Shown: in pieces, positions 1-11,185 of the stretch
Position numbering within the stretch: position 1 is the stretch's first letter
Layout of the letters: each line of letters starts with the position of its first letter
Source of the DNA: Narthecium ossifragum
Taxonomy: Eukaryota; Streptophyta; Magnoliopsida; Dioscoreales; Nartheciaceae
Reading direction: 5' to 3'
Length of the DNA: 64,000 nt
Assembly (NCBI GenBank): GCA_963920575.1
Contig: OY986968.1
Coordinates: forward strand, 8,611,485 to 8,675,484
Notes under the pieces: model-generated
Seen by the model: only the letters and a program-made list of their open reading frames with translations
Database searches by the model: none
What the model was told of the DNA's origin: nothing
Translations under genes and position numbers: made by a program

Positions 1-693
1 TTTAATGCCTTGCTCAAGAAATATGGGATTACACACAAAGTAGCCACTCCTTATCACCCTCAAACAAGTGGCCAAGTGGAAGTTTCAAATCGGCAAATTA
101 AGCGAATTTTAGAGAAAATTGTGAGAATTGACCGGAAAGATTGGGCGTTAAAGCTCAATGATGCATTATGGGCATATAGAACCGCCTATAAGACACCAAT
201 TGGGATGTCACCATTCCGATTGGTCTTTGACAAACCATGCCATCTACCGGTGGAAATTCAACATCGGGCCTATTGGGCTATTAAACAACTTAATTATGAA
301 CCAAATGATGCATCAAGCCATAGGAAACTTCAAATAAATGAATTAGAGGAACCTAGGAATGAAGCATATGAAAACTCCATGATTTATAAAGCTCACACCA
401 AAGAGTTACATGATAAATTTATTAAGCGAAAAACATTCACGGTTGGACAAAAAGTTTGGCTCTTTAATGCACGTCTTCGGCTTTTTTCGGGCAAACTGAA
501 ATCGAGATGGACTGGACCATTTGTGATTACTAAAATTTTTCCTCATGGAGCTATAGAAATTCAACATCCAAAATCTGAGCATAGGTTCATGGTAAATGGC
601 CAACGATTGAAGCCTTATATTGATAATGCCGTTATAGATCTTCCCATAGAGGCTACAATGATGTTGGAAGTACCCCAAGAGTGTAAAAATTGA
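1..693 (+). CDS. Ty3/gypsy integrase, C-terminal part
   Basis: The frame is open from the window edge. It carries the end of the integrase catalytic core: [13 protein letters not shown], in which the E is the last residue of the DDE triad, followed by [19 protein letters not shown] and the Athila/Tat-type stretch [16 protein letters not shown]. The C-terminal domain ([15 protein letters not shown], then [14 protein letters not shown]) is the usual end of gypsy pol. The protein would join element cDNA to the chromosome. The start lies outside the window. There is no frameshift or internal stop, so this copy decayed little here. Pol ends at 693; about 1 kb of non-coding sequence separates it from the third ORF. 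Confidence 0.88.
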   Translation, partial: FNALLKKYGITHKVATPYHPQTSGQVEVSNRQIKRILEKIVRIDRKDWALKLNDALWAYRTAYKTPIGMSPFRLVFDKPCHLPVEIQHRAYWAIKQLNYEPNDASSHRKLQINELEEPRNEAYENSMIYKAHTKELHDKFIKRKTFTVGQKVWLFNARLRLFSGKLKSRWTGPFVITKIFPHGAIEIQHPKSEHRFMVNGQRLKPYIDNAVIDLPIEATMMLEVPQECKN

Positions 694-1101
694 TTTTTGA
701 GGATTAGTTCGGTTGTAGATTGCATGTATGAATGATTTTTAGTTCTTTAGTATGAATGCTTGATTTGGAGTGTTTTTCTTCTTGAGACTGTATGCATATA
801 TGATCTTTTTAGTGTTTTGTTCAATGCATGATTGTTTTTAGTGTATTTCTGTTATCTGTATTTCTGTTGATTAGTGTGTAGTTTTCATTTTTGATTTTGG
901 GAGTGTTCATGGTTGTTTGAGTGACAAATTGTGTATGTTTGATCTTGAGTCATGGCATTCATGATTGTATTTGTGATTGTGCTACTCTATTTTTCATGAA
1001 TGATTGAAATTGAGGTGAAATAGAAGTTGGAATTCATCTTGAAGTGAAATCTTGTATTTTTATACAATTTTTCTGATGCTTTAAAATTCACGCTCCAGGG
1101 T
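694..1101 (+). other. Non-coding spacer between pol and repeat array
   Basis: AT-rich sequence with many short repeats of the type ATGATTGT/ATGAATGATT. I see no ORF or RNA gene. It belongs to the retrotransposon. Confidence 0.5.
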
Positions 1102-1534
1102 GGATCGATCCATATTAAGTAGGATCGATCCACATTTTTCTTTCAGTAAACATAATACTTGGTGGGACAATTTGGATCGATCCAAATTGTCCTGGATCGA
1201 TCCAGAACCGTGTGTTCGGATCGATACAAACCCTTATTGGGATTGATCCAACATGACCTCCAAAAAGAGCCGTTCTGTCACTGGTTGGATCGATCCACAT
1301 TTAATTTGGATCGATCCAAATTGTCCTGGATCTATGCAGAACCTTGTGTTTGGATCGATACAAACCATTGTTTGGATCGATCAAACATGACCTCCAGAAA
1401 GGGCCGTTCTGTCACCATTTGGATCGATCCTTGTCTAATTGGGATCGATCCAGAACCTTGCCACATCACTCAAGTCACCATCTGCGAGCATGACACGTGT
1501 CTGGGATCGATCCAAGTCCTAATTGGATCGATCC
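1102..1534 (+). repeat. GGATCGATCC palindrome array (134-bp higher-order unit)
   Basis: Ten perfect copies of the 10-bp palindrome GGATCGATCC and several near copies lie in about 430 bp. A companion motif CGTTCTGTCA starts at 1,271 and 1,405, giving a 134-bp unit. Short reading frames rich in WIDP and LDRS are translations of the palindrome and are not genes. The array ends about 175 bp before the start of the third ORF, so it could be an internal control region. That is an inference. Confidence 0.85.
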
Positions 1535-1709
1535 AAACTCTACTACAAACACACTTAAAGGCGTTGGTGCGTTAGTTAGGTTAAGTCTTGCCCATTTCTT
1601 CCTCCGACGATCTCCCGTCTCTCTTCTTCCCTCGCACATCTCCGGCGATTACCGACGTCCCTAGCTACCAGGATTCTCCACCACACATCCACTCGTCATC
1701 CTAGTTGCC

Positions 1710-3032
1710 ATGAGGCCAAAGAAGCAGCTTGCAAACAAGAAGACGCCGGAGAAGAAACGTGGTGCTCCGGGTGCTTCTTCATCGGCAAAACTGTCCGCCT
1801 CCTCTTCACCACCTCCTCAATCACCAAGCAAGCGCATTCGAGTTTCAGAGCCAGATACAACTGGTGATGTTGTTCTTGAACTTTGGAAAAACCGTGACTT
1901 TGAATTTGAATTCCAATTTGACATTCCGTTCTTCCGCAAGCATGCACAATCATTAGCTTCGATTCGTTTTTTGGAGCAACACCGAGCTTTAGGGCTTTGC
2001 TCACCAAGTAGAATCATTTATCCTAGGTTAATCCGGCTTTTCTATCAAAATTTGGAAATTATCCCACCAGAGTCATCTAAGAATACAAATTGCCCAGGGT
2101 TTACATCAAAAATCTTGGGTCATCCTGTAGTTTTCATAGCTAAAACCATCAGTAAAATTTTAGATATTCCTATCGCATCCCCTGCTACCCCTTATGATGC
2201 TACCGTTCGAAAATGGGTTACGTCTGAAATTGTCCCAGTACGAGCTTACACTGGCGAGATTTTCCGACGTGAACTAGATGAACAATTGTGGTTCATCGAT
2301 GATGTTCTACGTCGGAATGTTTTTCAGACAGCCCATCCTCAACGCCGCATAGGTGATTGGTTATGGGTGTTGTGGTGTCTTCTTCATAATTTCTCCATTC
2401 CGTTTCCATCCTTAATTCTCAATGACATGGAGTATTTTCATAAAAATGCTGATAACAAGAACAAGACAAAGCCATTTCCACATCCTTGTCTCATATCTAC
2501 TTTCCTTGCGCGTCAATCTTGGTTTCCTGCTGATGAACCTAGTATGGAGGCCCCATCCTCTTCCTTCTTTGGCCAAAGTACCTGGAGCAAGGTCATTTCT
2601 AAAATGGCTAAAGCTCAACAGGAAATTGCTTCCATTCTAGCTAGTAGGCAGCCTGTTCCACCAGTTGTTCCTCTTCCACCTTCGGCACCTGAACCTAATC
2701 CACAGGTCCCATCATCCCCTTCGGAGGATGATTCAATTTCCGAATTGGAGGATTTTCGCCTCTCTATGAACACACGGTTGGAGGAAGTTGAACATTCTTT
2801 GCACAACCTCAGGGTGGATGTCACGTCATCTCATCAGGAAATTCGCCAGGACTTGCGACAAGTCTTGGCATATTTAGCAAAAATATGTCCTGATGGCCCT
2901 ACGGCAGTTACTGTTTCGACTTCCACGCAGACGGAGGATGTCAGCACTCTACCGGCGGACCAGCCAGTTGTGGACACCTCCATCCCAGCAGCCGGGCAGT
3001 CGGATCAGCCGGAGGAGACCACGAGTGGATAG
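1710..3032 (+). CDS. Third ORF of gypsy element (plant transposon protein-like)
   Basis: A 440-residue ORF starts at ATG 1,710 after a C/T-rich leader. Residues about 1-50 are basic and Ser/Pro-rich (KKQLANKKTPEKKRGAPG) and could act as a nuclear signal. Residues about 60-260 resemble the 'putative plant transposon protein' domain often found downstream of pol in Athila/Tat elements (FRKHAQSLASIRFLEQHRAL, RRIGDWLWVLWCLLHNFSIP). A Pro-rich linker and a predicted coiled coil (RLEEVEHSLHNLRVDVTSSH) follow. I see no signal peptide or clear membrane segment, so it is not an obvious envelope protein. The function is unknown. The frame is uninterrupted. Confidence 0.7.
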   Translation: MRPKKQLANKKTPEKKRGAPGASSSAKLSASSSPPPQSPSKRIRVSEPDTTGDVVLELWKNRDFEFEFQFDIPFFRKHAQSLASIRFLEQHRALGLCSPSRIIYPRLIRLFYQNLEIIPPESSKNTNCPGFTSKILGHPVVFIAKTISKILDIPIASPATPYDATVRKWVTSEIVPVRAYTGEIFRRELDEQLWFIDDVLRRNVFQTAHPQRRIGDWLWVLWCLLHNFSIPFPSLILNDMEYFHKNADNKNKTKPFPHPCLISTFLARQSWFPADEPSMEAPSSSFFGQSTWSKVISKMAKAQQEIASILASRQPVPPVVPLPPSAPEPNPQVPSSPSEDDSISELEDFRLSMNTRLEEVEHSLHNLRVDVTSSHQEIRQDLRQVLAYLAKICPDGPTAVTVSTSTQTEDVSTLPADQPVVDTSIPAAGQSDQPEETTSG

Positions 3033-5121
3033 TTGCTGTGGTTGTAGTTTTATTGATGATAATGACATTCACTGGAATTGTAATTTTTTTTTTTGGGTGT
3101 TGTTAATACTTGGGCATGATGACATTTTTTTTAAGTTCATGATGCCATGGTTGGTTGTAAAGGAGATTTCTTTTTGTGTATATGAAACATAGTCGGATGA
3201 ATGGCTTGATCTTTTCACTTGTTGGTTGTTATCCTAATGGTTGTATTGTGTTGTTATTCTAATGATAATGGGGACCTTGTGATGGTTATAATTTTGATTG
3301 GTGTATTGTGGAGAGTTGGAGGGTTATGGGTTGGTGTTCATTTTTGTATTCAGATGTAATCTGTGTTTTTGGTAAGTGAAATGAATGATCTACTCTTTGT
3401 ATTTTTATGTTAGAGGGTGTCTTTCTTTTATGTAAAGTATTCTCACAGGCTGTACGCATTTATGCTATCATCAATTTACAAAGGAGGTGCTGCCCAAATT
3501 TTTAGTATTATTCATGTCAATTCTGTTTCTTCCATGTTTTCAGGATATTGAACCAAGCCAACGATACTCTACAATCTTATCCTATCTTCAACCCAACACT
3601 CAATTTTTATTCACTTCAGTTCTCTAGTTTTGTTCATTAATCCTATGCTTCACATATGTGCAATTTGCAAGGTTGAACGTCTTATACGGTTCTCAAACAA
3701 CAGTCCAGGTTATCTCCTTCCTTTACCCTTCAATCGTGCTTGAGGACAATCCCGTTTAAGTTGGGGGGTATGCATTACATGCATGATAATCATTTTTGGT
3801 TATTTGATTTTTATTTACACTTGAAATGAGAGATACCTGCATTAATGATTATGTGAAACATTCAACTCAATTACCCTTTATGGATGATTGTGGTATGATA
3901 TATTTGAAACTTCACATAGTTATAAGGATGTGCTAATCATGATTTGGATACTATTGTTCATCTACTTTAACCCGCTTGATACATGTTAAAGTTGGTTGAG
4001 TAATTCATCATCATTGTATATTCGCACACTTATGAGGGGTTGATTAGTCAATTTGAGTTTGGTACCTTGAAGGATTAAGAAGTCGAAGGTAGGAAACATG
4101 TTTTGCTTAATCAAAAATGGCAATGCTCGTGTAGGGAAATCCGAAAGCTTAGTAACCGGGCAATGTGCGTAACAACGTGTATTGTTCGCGTCAAACAGCT
4201 TAGGAATGAAAAAATATATGAGTAGTGACTAGTTATAATTCGTAGCCTTTTGGGTTCGAGCAATTAAGTCTGAGGGGTGCTTTATCACCTAATGCCCTAA
4301 AGCCAACTGGTTTGGGAGTCATTGACCCAAAGCTCATTACAAGGACCTAGAAGAAAGCTTAAGGGATTATGACATTGCATAGTCGCATACTAATTGAAAA
4401 AAAATAAAAGAAAAAGAAAGAGAATATGTGTGATGACTAGTTATAATTCGTAGCCTTTTGGGTTTGAGCAATTAAGTCTGAGGGGTGCTTTATCACCTAA
4501 TGCCCTAAAGCCAACTGGTTTGGGAGTCATTGACCCAAAGCTCGTTACAAGGACCTAGAAGAAAGCTTAAGGGATTATGACATTGCACGGTCGCACACTA
4601 ATTGAGAAAAATATAAAGAGCAACCATGTTATATTTCAGCAAACATGTGGAATACTTGAGATGACTGAATCAGATTGGGCCTTATTTGGTTGATTTTGAA
4701 AACCCCAAATACGTGTGCGGTAACATCTTACACTTGGATTTCTTGACTATACTATAATAGTACTAAGTGCTTTAAAGTCCTTGAAGGGTAATAACCATAG
4801 CTTGATTAGCATATTTCTTATATTTGTGTGATTTGGAGAATATCATTATGCACATGATTCTATTCTTTGACATATGAGTAAATCTAGATCACATATGAAT
4901 TGATGTCTTGTATCTTGACATTTCAATTGTGAATGAGATGTTTGTGGGTATCATCACTGTAAACCCTCACGAGACAACACTCGTCCTCTAGGATAAACCT
5001 AGGGGTTTAACGGCTTGTTGCACATGCTAAGTGCAATCGTGAGTCCTACGAAAGTGGCTAGTTAGATTTTATTTGTTTTTTTGCTTTGCTCGAGGACTAG
5101 CAAAGTTCAAGTTGGGGGGTG
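3033..5121 (+). other. 3' non-coding part of gypsy element with 208-bp duplication
   Basis: There is no convincing ORF. It contains a first polypurine-like block (GTTTAAGTTGGGGGGT, about 3,755) and a second one next to the LTR. A segment of about 170 bp (from about 4,228) is repeated at about 4,435, a 208-bp step, with only a few differences. A motif around AGCTTAGTAACCGGGCA near 4,150 recurs in reverse at about 9,430, which links this element to the minus-strand relative. Confidence 0.6.
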
Positions 5122-5288
5122 TGATAAGTCACAAAATATACATAATTCACCCATTCAACTGAGCTTTGTTAGCTCTCAAGCAATGCATTTTTAATATCTT
5201 TTCATATGGCTTCAGGTACAAGAGCTTTCGAAGAGAGTTGCATGGATTTCGAACCAAAAGACATCAGTAAAACAGATCCAGACAATTT

Positions 5289-5710
5289 GGATTGATCCAA
5301 GGTCATTTTGGATCGATCCAGGTCATTTTAGATCGATCCAAGGTCATTTTGGATCGATCCCGATCCTTTTCCAGAAGGCCATAGTTTTTATTCAAAGTTG
5401 GATCGATCCGGATTCTTAATGGATCGATCCAAATATCTCTTCCTAGAGAGATCGATATAAAATGGATCGATCCAAACCGTCATGGGATCGATCCATATTT
5501 CCTTTACCAAGAGTACATATTCTTGGGTACAAAATGGATCGATCCAAAACGTCATGGGATCGATCCATATTTCTTTTTCCAGGAACACTTATTCTTGGGT
5601 ACAAAATGGATCGATCCAAATTTGACTGGGATCGATCCATATTTCCTTTCACAGAAAGGTATGATCTTTTACTCATATTGGATCGATCCAATATTATTGT
5701 GGATCGATCC
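5289..5710 (+). repeat. GGATCGATCC array in the LTR promoter
   Basis: Twelve perfect copies of GGATCGATCC plus degenerate ones. Part of the array repeats every 66-72 bp with the motif TCTTGGGTACAAAATGGATC (5,521 and 5,593), about half of the 134-bp unit seen elsewhere. It ends 64 bp before the TATA box. Confidence 0.85.
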
Positions 5711-5736
5711 AAGATCGCTGACGGTTATAAATGGAC

Positions 5737-5781
5737 GGCTCAGATCTAATCCGGGGGTCCACGACTTGGGGCCTATAAATA
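5737..5781 (+). promoter_or_regulatory. LTR core promoter: 18-bp block plus TATA box
   Basis: GGCTCAGATCTAATCCGG (5,737-5,754) is followed 19 bases later by TATAAATA (5,774-5,781). The same block, spacing and TATA box occur in the copia LTRs at 57.3 and 59.3 kb. Confidence 0.7.
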
Positions 5782-6839
5782 GGGGTTTTGGCTCTAATTT
5801 GGGGATCTTCTTTTCTCTCTGGTTCCCTCTCTTGACAGCCTTCTTCCCTCCTCTATATTCTTGAGTTTTCTCATCCAATTCCCAAGGATTTAGGGCTCGA
5901 AAGGTGGAGATCAATGAAGAAGATAGATGAAACCTCTCTTCCTATGAATCGTCCAACCAAGATGAGTAACTAAAATCCTCATCCTTGGGAATTCTATGAT
6001 GTCTTAGGTGTTATTTTTAGATTTCTCTTGTAATCTTTGATGTAATAACGTTTGTGAGATGGAATCTTTGTATGAATTCGGATTTAATTCCTTATTTCTT
6101 CAATAAAGTCTACTCTTGAATGGTTTGAGTATCTATATTTGCATTTAATTGCTCGAGTATTAGATGCATGTTAGGTATTTGATGAAATTCCTCAAAGAGT
6201 AGGTCATGTTAGAACCATGGCTAACTCTTGACCTTAGGATAGGATGATGAGGTGCTAGAACCACCTCAAGCTAAAGCTATCCTACTTACCATTCTTGACT
6301 TAGATGGAGGATTGGATTGAGGTATTAAATCCACCTCAATCCAAGACCTTAGTCATACAAAGCCTTGATTCCTTGCCAACAATAGGACCTTAAGACGGCA
6401 TTTGTTGAGCTATGATCGGATTAAAGCCTCGATCATGGATTTTCACCTTATAATTCACACGATGAGATGATCCTAACCCGACGTCTCATTAGCAACGAGC
6501 GATACTAATCCTACGCTCGTTGATCCCTAATTTCGACTATCTCATTTAAATGTTATTCATCTTGATTCATAAAGAAAATATTTAGACCTAATTCGGATTA
6601 GAATTCCCTAGGACTTCTTCCTTGATAAATCTCTTAGCGTTCAAGTGCTTCTAGAATACTTTAGTTTAAACAACTTTAAAATCAATCAAATTGTTTCCAA
6701 CTATTGTAGAGATTATATTGAATCCATTAATTTGACCATCTAATTCTCCGAGGACTCGACCCGTACTCCCACTAACTACATTGTAGTTAGCTATTAGTCC
6801 GGTAAATAGTTTTGTCCGTCTTTGATATACTTAACGACA

Positions 6840-8060
6840 TATTTCAAGGCGAGTCAAGGCCCTTGCTGGGGATGCATGCAGCTCGTCGATGTCGCCTACT
6901 ACTGGAGATGTGAGTTTGGCGCGAACGAGCTCGTTGCGACGGGCGATCACTGGGATCTAGTTTCTTCGAAGATCAGCGACGGCGCATGGCTTTCCTGGAG
7001 TTGAGGTTTCGCCTGCGTCGCGGGGCCGTCAGGGAGTGCCATTCGCCACGATCTGGTGTTGATCACGCGAGTTGCTGGAGACAGGGACGTCGCTGGAAGC
7101 TTGAAGTGGCCGAAGACCCTTGGACTAAACCATAGGATTGTCTGGAAGCAGGGGAGTCGCGGCTGGAACTTGAGGGCGCCTAGATCTGGGCTTCGCGGTG
7201 GTGAGAAGATGGCCGGAGCAGGAAACTTGCCGCTGGAACTTGAGGGCGCCGGCTGGAAACAGAGGAAACAGGGGAAGCTTTGTTTTTGAAGCCGCCGGAG
7301 ATGAGGGAGTGCTTGGATCTGATCTCCGTCGCCGTCGCCGTCGAGGAAGCTGACTGGAGCGCCTCGCTAGAGGTCTGGGCCGAGCGGAGGGATGGAGCTT
7401 GCGTCGTGAGTCCGGCGAAACTTCTTGCAGCGGCAACCCAACGACTAGAGCTTTGGATGGGTTCCGGCTGCGTCGACGGGATCGGCGTCTTCCGGTGGTG
7501 CACGACTTCAAAGCATCGACAGGACCTCGCCGTCTTCAAGCCTCCGAGCTCTTTTCGTCGCCTGCATGGGCATCTTGGCAAGACCTCGCCATCTATCTCC
7601 GGACGTCTCTCACAAACTCCCAGCAGAGCCTTCACGCCATCTTTGCCGCCGGAGCTTCTAAGTTCGTTGGGCGTGGAAGAGTTGTTGCCGTCCAAAGGGA
7701 CCAGATCTCCGTCGCCATGGGAGAACAGCAGCTGGACTTGATGAAGTCGGCTGGAGCTAGAGAAATGTAGACGCCGGCTGGAACAGGGGACATGCGGCGA
7801 GGGGAGAGGTGGAGCTTGAGCGGCGAGATCGACGAACCTCTTACAGCGTCGACCCAGAGACGCGAGCGTCTCGATGGGTTCCTGCTGCGTTGGCTGGATC
7901 TACGTCGTCCGGTGGCGCGCAAGGTTGGAGCGTCACTAGAACCTCTTCTCTTCCTTTCTTCCTCCGGCCTTTGTTTCTTTCTCTGCTTCTTTCTTATCTA
8001 CATTTTGCCCAGCCCCCCTATTCAGCCTTCACACCTTCTTTTATAGCCACGAGAGGTGAT
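6840..8060 (-). other. GC-rich degenerate tandem region, possible LTR leader
   Basis: GC-rich DNA with overlapping open frames on both strands but no recognisable protein. Segments repeat with changes: 7,434-7,518 resembles 7,852-7,936, and CTGGAACTTGAGGGCGCC occurs twice (about 7,160 and 7,230). On the minus strand GGCTATAAAAG near 8,040 followed by a purine-rich leader suggests a promoter reading leftwards, as in an LTR. I treat the frames as chance products of high GC. Confidence 0.35.
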
Positions 8061-9840
8061 CTTAATATGGGATGGAGAATCCTGATTAAGGGATACTAAT
8101 TGATGCTAATCCTTTTATATAAGGATAGCTCATATAATCCCACCATATTTAGAGATGCTGATTTTATTTTTATTTTTTTTATATGGTATGAGAATGCAAT
8201 CCAACCATAATTGAAGATGCTGATTTCTCATATGGTATGATATATATTTGATTTGGTTGATTTTATATGGGTAGACATTTTGTTTTGAAATTCGAATTTG
8301 AAATTCAAATGTTCAGATTTGAATTATCTGAATATTTGTCGAATTATTCAGATATTTGAAATATCTTATTTAACTTTAAATTTCGATATTTCATATAATA
8401 CTTTGGAAAATTTACTGAAATATCCCCGGGCAAGCCGGGTGTAAATTACCAAAATATCCTTTTTATCGGCCATATATTTTGGACCGAAATGTCTCCGGCG
8501 CAGATGAAATATCTCTGTTCCGGATTTTCACACCCCTGAAGGTGTAAAATGACTAAAATACCCCTTGGGGTTAAATGACCAAAATACCCTTTCGGTTTGG
8601 TTATTTAAGCGCGACGCATGGCGACGCGACTTCTGTGCGTGTCGTGGACACGTGCGCGTATATTTTTGTCGGGACTTAGGCGAATTTGAAGTCGGGTATT
8701 TGTTTGGGTTTATTTGAATTTTCGGATTTTTCCCTTGTTTATTTCAGGGAATTTTCTGTAATTTCCCAGATGTGGTGGAAAATTACCAAAACGCCCCTAT
8801 ATTTACACAGCTTATTTAGGATGCCATCAAAGCTATGTAAGGGCTATTTTGGAGTGTAGTGGGAAATTTAGACATGCATTTTAGTCTAAATTCCCAAAAT
8901 ACCTTTGGATGAGTAAAATTACCAAAATACCCTTATTCCTCCGGTTTGTATAGGATGCCGTCAAAACCGGGGATATGTAGGAGATTTGGATGGACTCGAC
9001 TGTGTATAAGCCAATTTGGGTTTGGTGCGTGCGGATTCAGCCCGGGGACTTCTGCAAATGTAGTCGACTTAGCCTTAGCTAAAATCGATGTCAACAGCGT
9101 CATCGGTACTAAAATTGCCGTAACTTCCTCTAGGAAACTCGGAATCACGAACCGTAAAATTCTCCAGAAACTAGACTTCAAGAGCTTGCCAACTATATAT
9201 GGCACATCATCTGGTTCTTCATGAGCAGGTACAGTTTAATTTTTAAAGTTGATCTATATACTCTTTTCAGCTTCTTTTCGAACTTAAGGACTTCAATTGC
9301 ATCATAAATTAAAATATAAGAATAATGAGTGTATTTAGGTATCAAATAAGCACAGGAGACTAAGTATTAAGGGATAAAAATATAACATTATGCATCATCA
9401 TCAACCATGCTGATTAGACACCCTGCCCGGTTACTAAGTTGAAAGCCTTACACTTGCCAACACATTTATTTGTTGCGAACAAAAAATTGCATGTGTTCAT
9501 GTATCTTCTATGACATGACAGAGAACTGTAGATCTATTCTAGTTTCATGCTCAGAATCTAACTTCAACTCCTAAACATGTGAAAGTGCTCAAGTGCAATA
9601 AGATCTGTCAAGTTATCTAAATCATGGTAAAAGTGTTAAAGTATAGAACTCATGTCATGCATAGCTAAATTTACTAAATCTTATATGATATATAAATTTC
9701 TGAATAATTCATAAGACAAATTTTTAAATCAAGCATCTTTATTAATAAGTCTCATAATTTCATTCTTCTGACATAATTTAGGGGATGTATAATAGTTGGT
9801 TATCATAAAATAAATAAATAAACATGAATTCCTAGAATTC
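8061..9840 (-). other. Decayed retrotransposon sequence, no gene
   Basis: It holds repeated phrases such as AAATTACCAAAATA and TAGGATGCCGTCAAA with AT-rich filler. The short frame at 8,946-9,224 has no family I recognise. Near 9,430 a reverse copy of the gypsy 3' motif (TTAGTAACCGGGCA in reverse) ties the right part to a minus-strand gypsy element. Confidence 0.35.
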
Positions 9841-9862
9841 TACCCCCCAACTTAAATGTAAT
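9841..9862 (-). other. Polypurine-type tract of minus-strand gypsy element
   Basis: Read on the minus strand this is CATTTAAGTTGGGGGGTAG, nearly the same as the tract at about 3,755 of the plus-strand element. It marks the 3' part of the minus-strand element whose primer site is near 16,790. Confidence 0.5.
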
Positions 9863-11185
9863 TGTCCCAATTACACTAAGTCATAAAAATAAATCAAAGA
9901 ACCTAGGGTAGAGATAACCTGTAGAGGCTTCGTAAGAAAAAGTAACCTTGGTGATAAAAATAAAAACAGATTTGCGGATCAATGTTAGTGGTGAAAACCA
10001 AGTAATGTCGTGATGTCAGCAGCCTAGTTGTTGATGTGCATTCCATAGCATATATGCCCTGTAAAATAAGAGAAGAAATACCCCATGATTGCATTTATGG
10101 AAAGTGAAGAATAGGCATCAAAATTAGAGAAAAATTGGGCAGTATTTCCTCTATTTATTCAATAAGCACAAGGGTTGTACAAATTTTTCATTTATTACTA
10201 CATTAACATTCACATCCACATATATAGTGCCACATACATATTACTCCACCGCCACATCCACATTCACATATATATAGCCACACACACACCTGGGGTACAC
10301 CCCCAAAACCAACATCCAATGTATATATCCATTATCAAGATGCCAAACGATACGATAATGGAACAATGGAGACACAAAAATTTACCATCCTCCCAGCACA
10401 AACCAAGCAAGTCCCACCGAACCAAAAAATACAAAACTGGCAGCAAGATACAGTCTAGCTCAATAAGAACAAGCCCCTGGTACGACATGTGCCTAGGTAC
10501 AAGAAACCTAACAGATAAACAATCAAACTAAGCAAGCACAAAGGCGACATGCAAACCGACAAGCTACAAGCACTGGTATCATCCCTGGGGTCCTAGCGCC
10601 GTAGAGGTGGGGGGGTTAGTATGGTACAATTGCAGTCACTGGTAGAGGAGGGTGGAGAAGACGCGGCGGTGGCTTTCCCTTTGCCGACGAGGCCCTTGCG
10701 GATGACTTTCTTGGCCCGAACCAGAGGATCGACGGAGAAGACGATCGGGGCCGGAGAAGCTCGTCGGAGAAGATAGAACCAGCGGTGGAAAGGTGTGATG
10801 GGAATGGAGGAAAGGGATGAGGCGGGGTGAGTGGAGAAAAGGGATGGAGGATGGTCTCGGCGTGGGACGGAGATACGCCACCCTAGTCTGGATGGCTAAC
10901 CAACCGACAGCGAACGCCGACGAGCGTCACGCAAGGGAGGACGGCTGGACGGAAAGAAAAACAGAGCACGGCTGGAACGAACAGGAAAAATAGAGTAGCA
11001 ACGGTGAGGGAAGGGAAGAAAGAAGAGAGAAGGACAGGAAGGTGGGCGCCGGCCTTGGCCACTGGCGTCATTGGTCAAGACTCATGGCGAAAGCCATGGG
11101 TGTCACTGGTGGCTAAGAAACAAAGGAAGCACGGATAGGAGAGGAGGAAGGGACAGAAGAGAACTTACCGGACGGGAACGGGAAT
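9863..11185. other. No gene recognised
   Basis: The left part is AT-rich with CACATATATA-type low-complexity DNA (about 10,190-10,290). The right part (10,620-11,185) is purine-rich and GC-rich with frames on both strands but no known domain. It belongs to the decayed minus-strand element into which the solo LTR at 11,186 inserted. Confidence 0.3.

Larger units (their letters stand above)
1..6839 (+). mobile_element. Ty3/gypsy (Athila/Tat-like) retrotransposon, 3' part
   Basis: The order is integrase end, 134-bp palindrome repeats, a third ORF, two polypurine-type stretches (about 3,755-3,766 and 5,109-5,119) and a 3' LTR. The left part with gag, protease and RT lies outside the window. The G-rich tract directly before TGATAAG at 5,122 marks the LTR start. 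The integrase type and a third ORF downstream of pol are typical of Athila/Tat elements. No 5' LTR is visible, so the target duplication and age cannot be judged. Confidence 0.8.
5122..6839 (+). mobile_element. 3' LTR of gypsy element
   Basis: It starts TGATAAGTCAC directly after a G-rich polypurine tract and probably ends in CA near 6,839, giving about 1.7 kb. U3 holds a GGATCGATCC array, a short block GGCTCAGATCTAATCCGG and a TATA box at 5,774. The downstream R/U5 part is long and AT-rich. The right end is estimated from similarity to the LTR edge beside the primer site at 16.8 kb, because no second copy is in the window. Confidence 0.65.

Noticed and set aside
1159..1575. ORFs rich in WIDP/LDRS here and at 5,388-5,864, 48,571-49,132 and 57,035-57,329
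   Set aside because: They appear on both strands and in several frames and are translations of the palindrome arrays, not proteins.
7125..8099. Overlapping long frames in GC-rich DNA
   Set aside because: Six frames open at once, no start context or domain, and the DNA is a degenerate tandem repeat.
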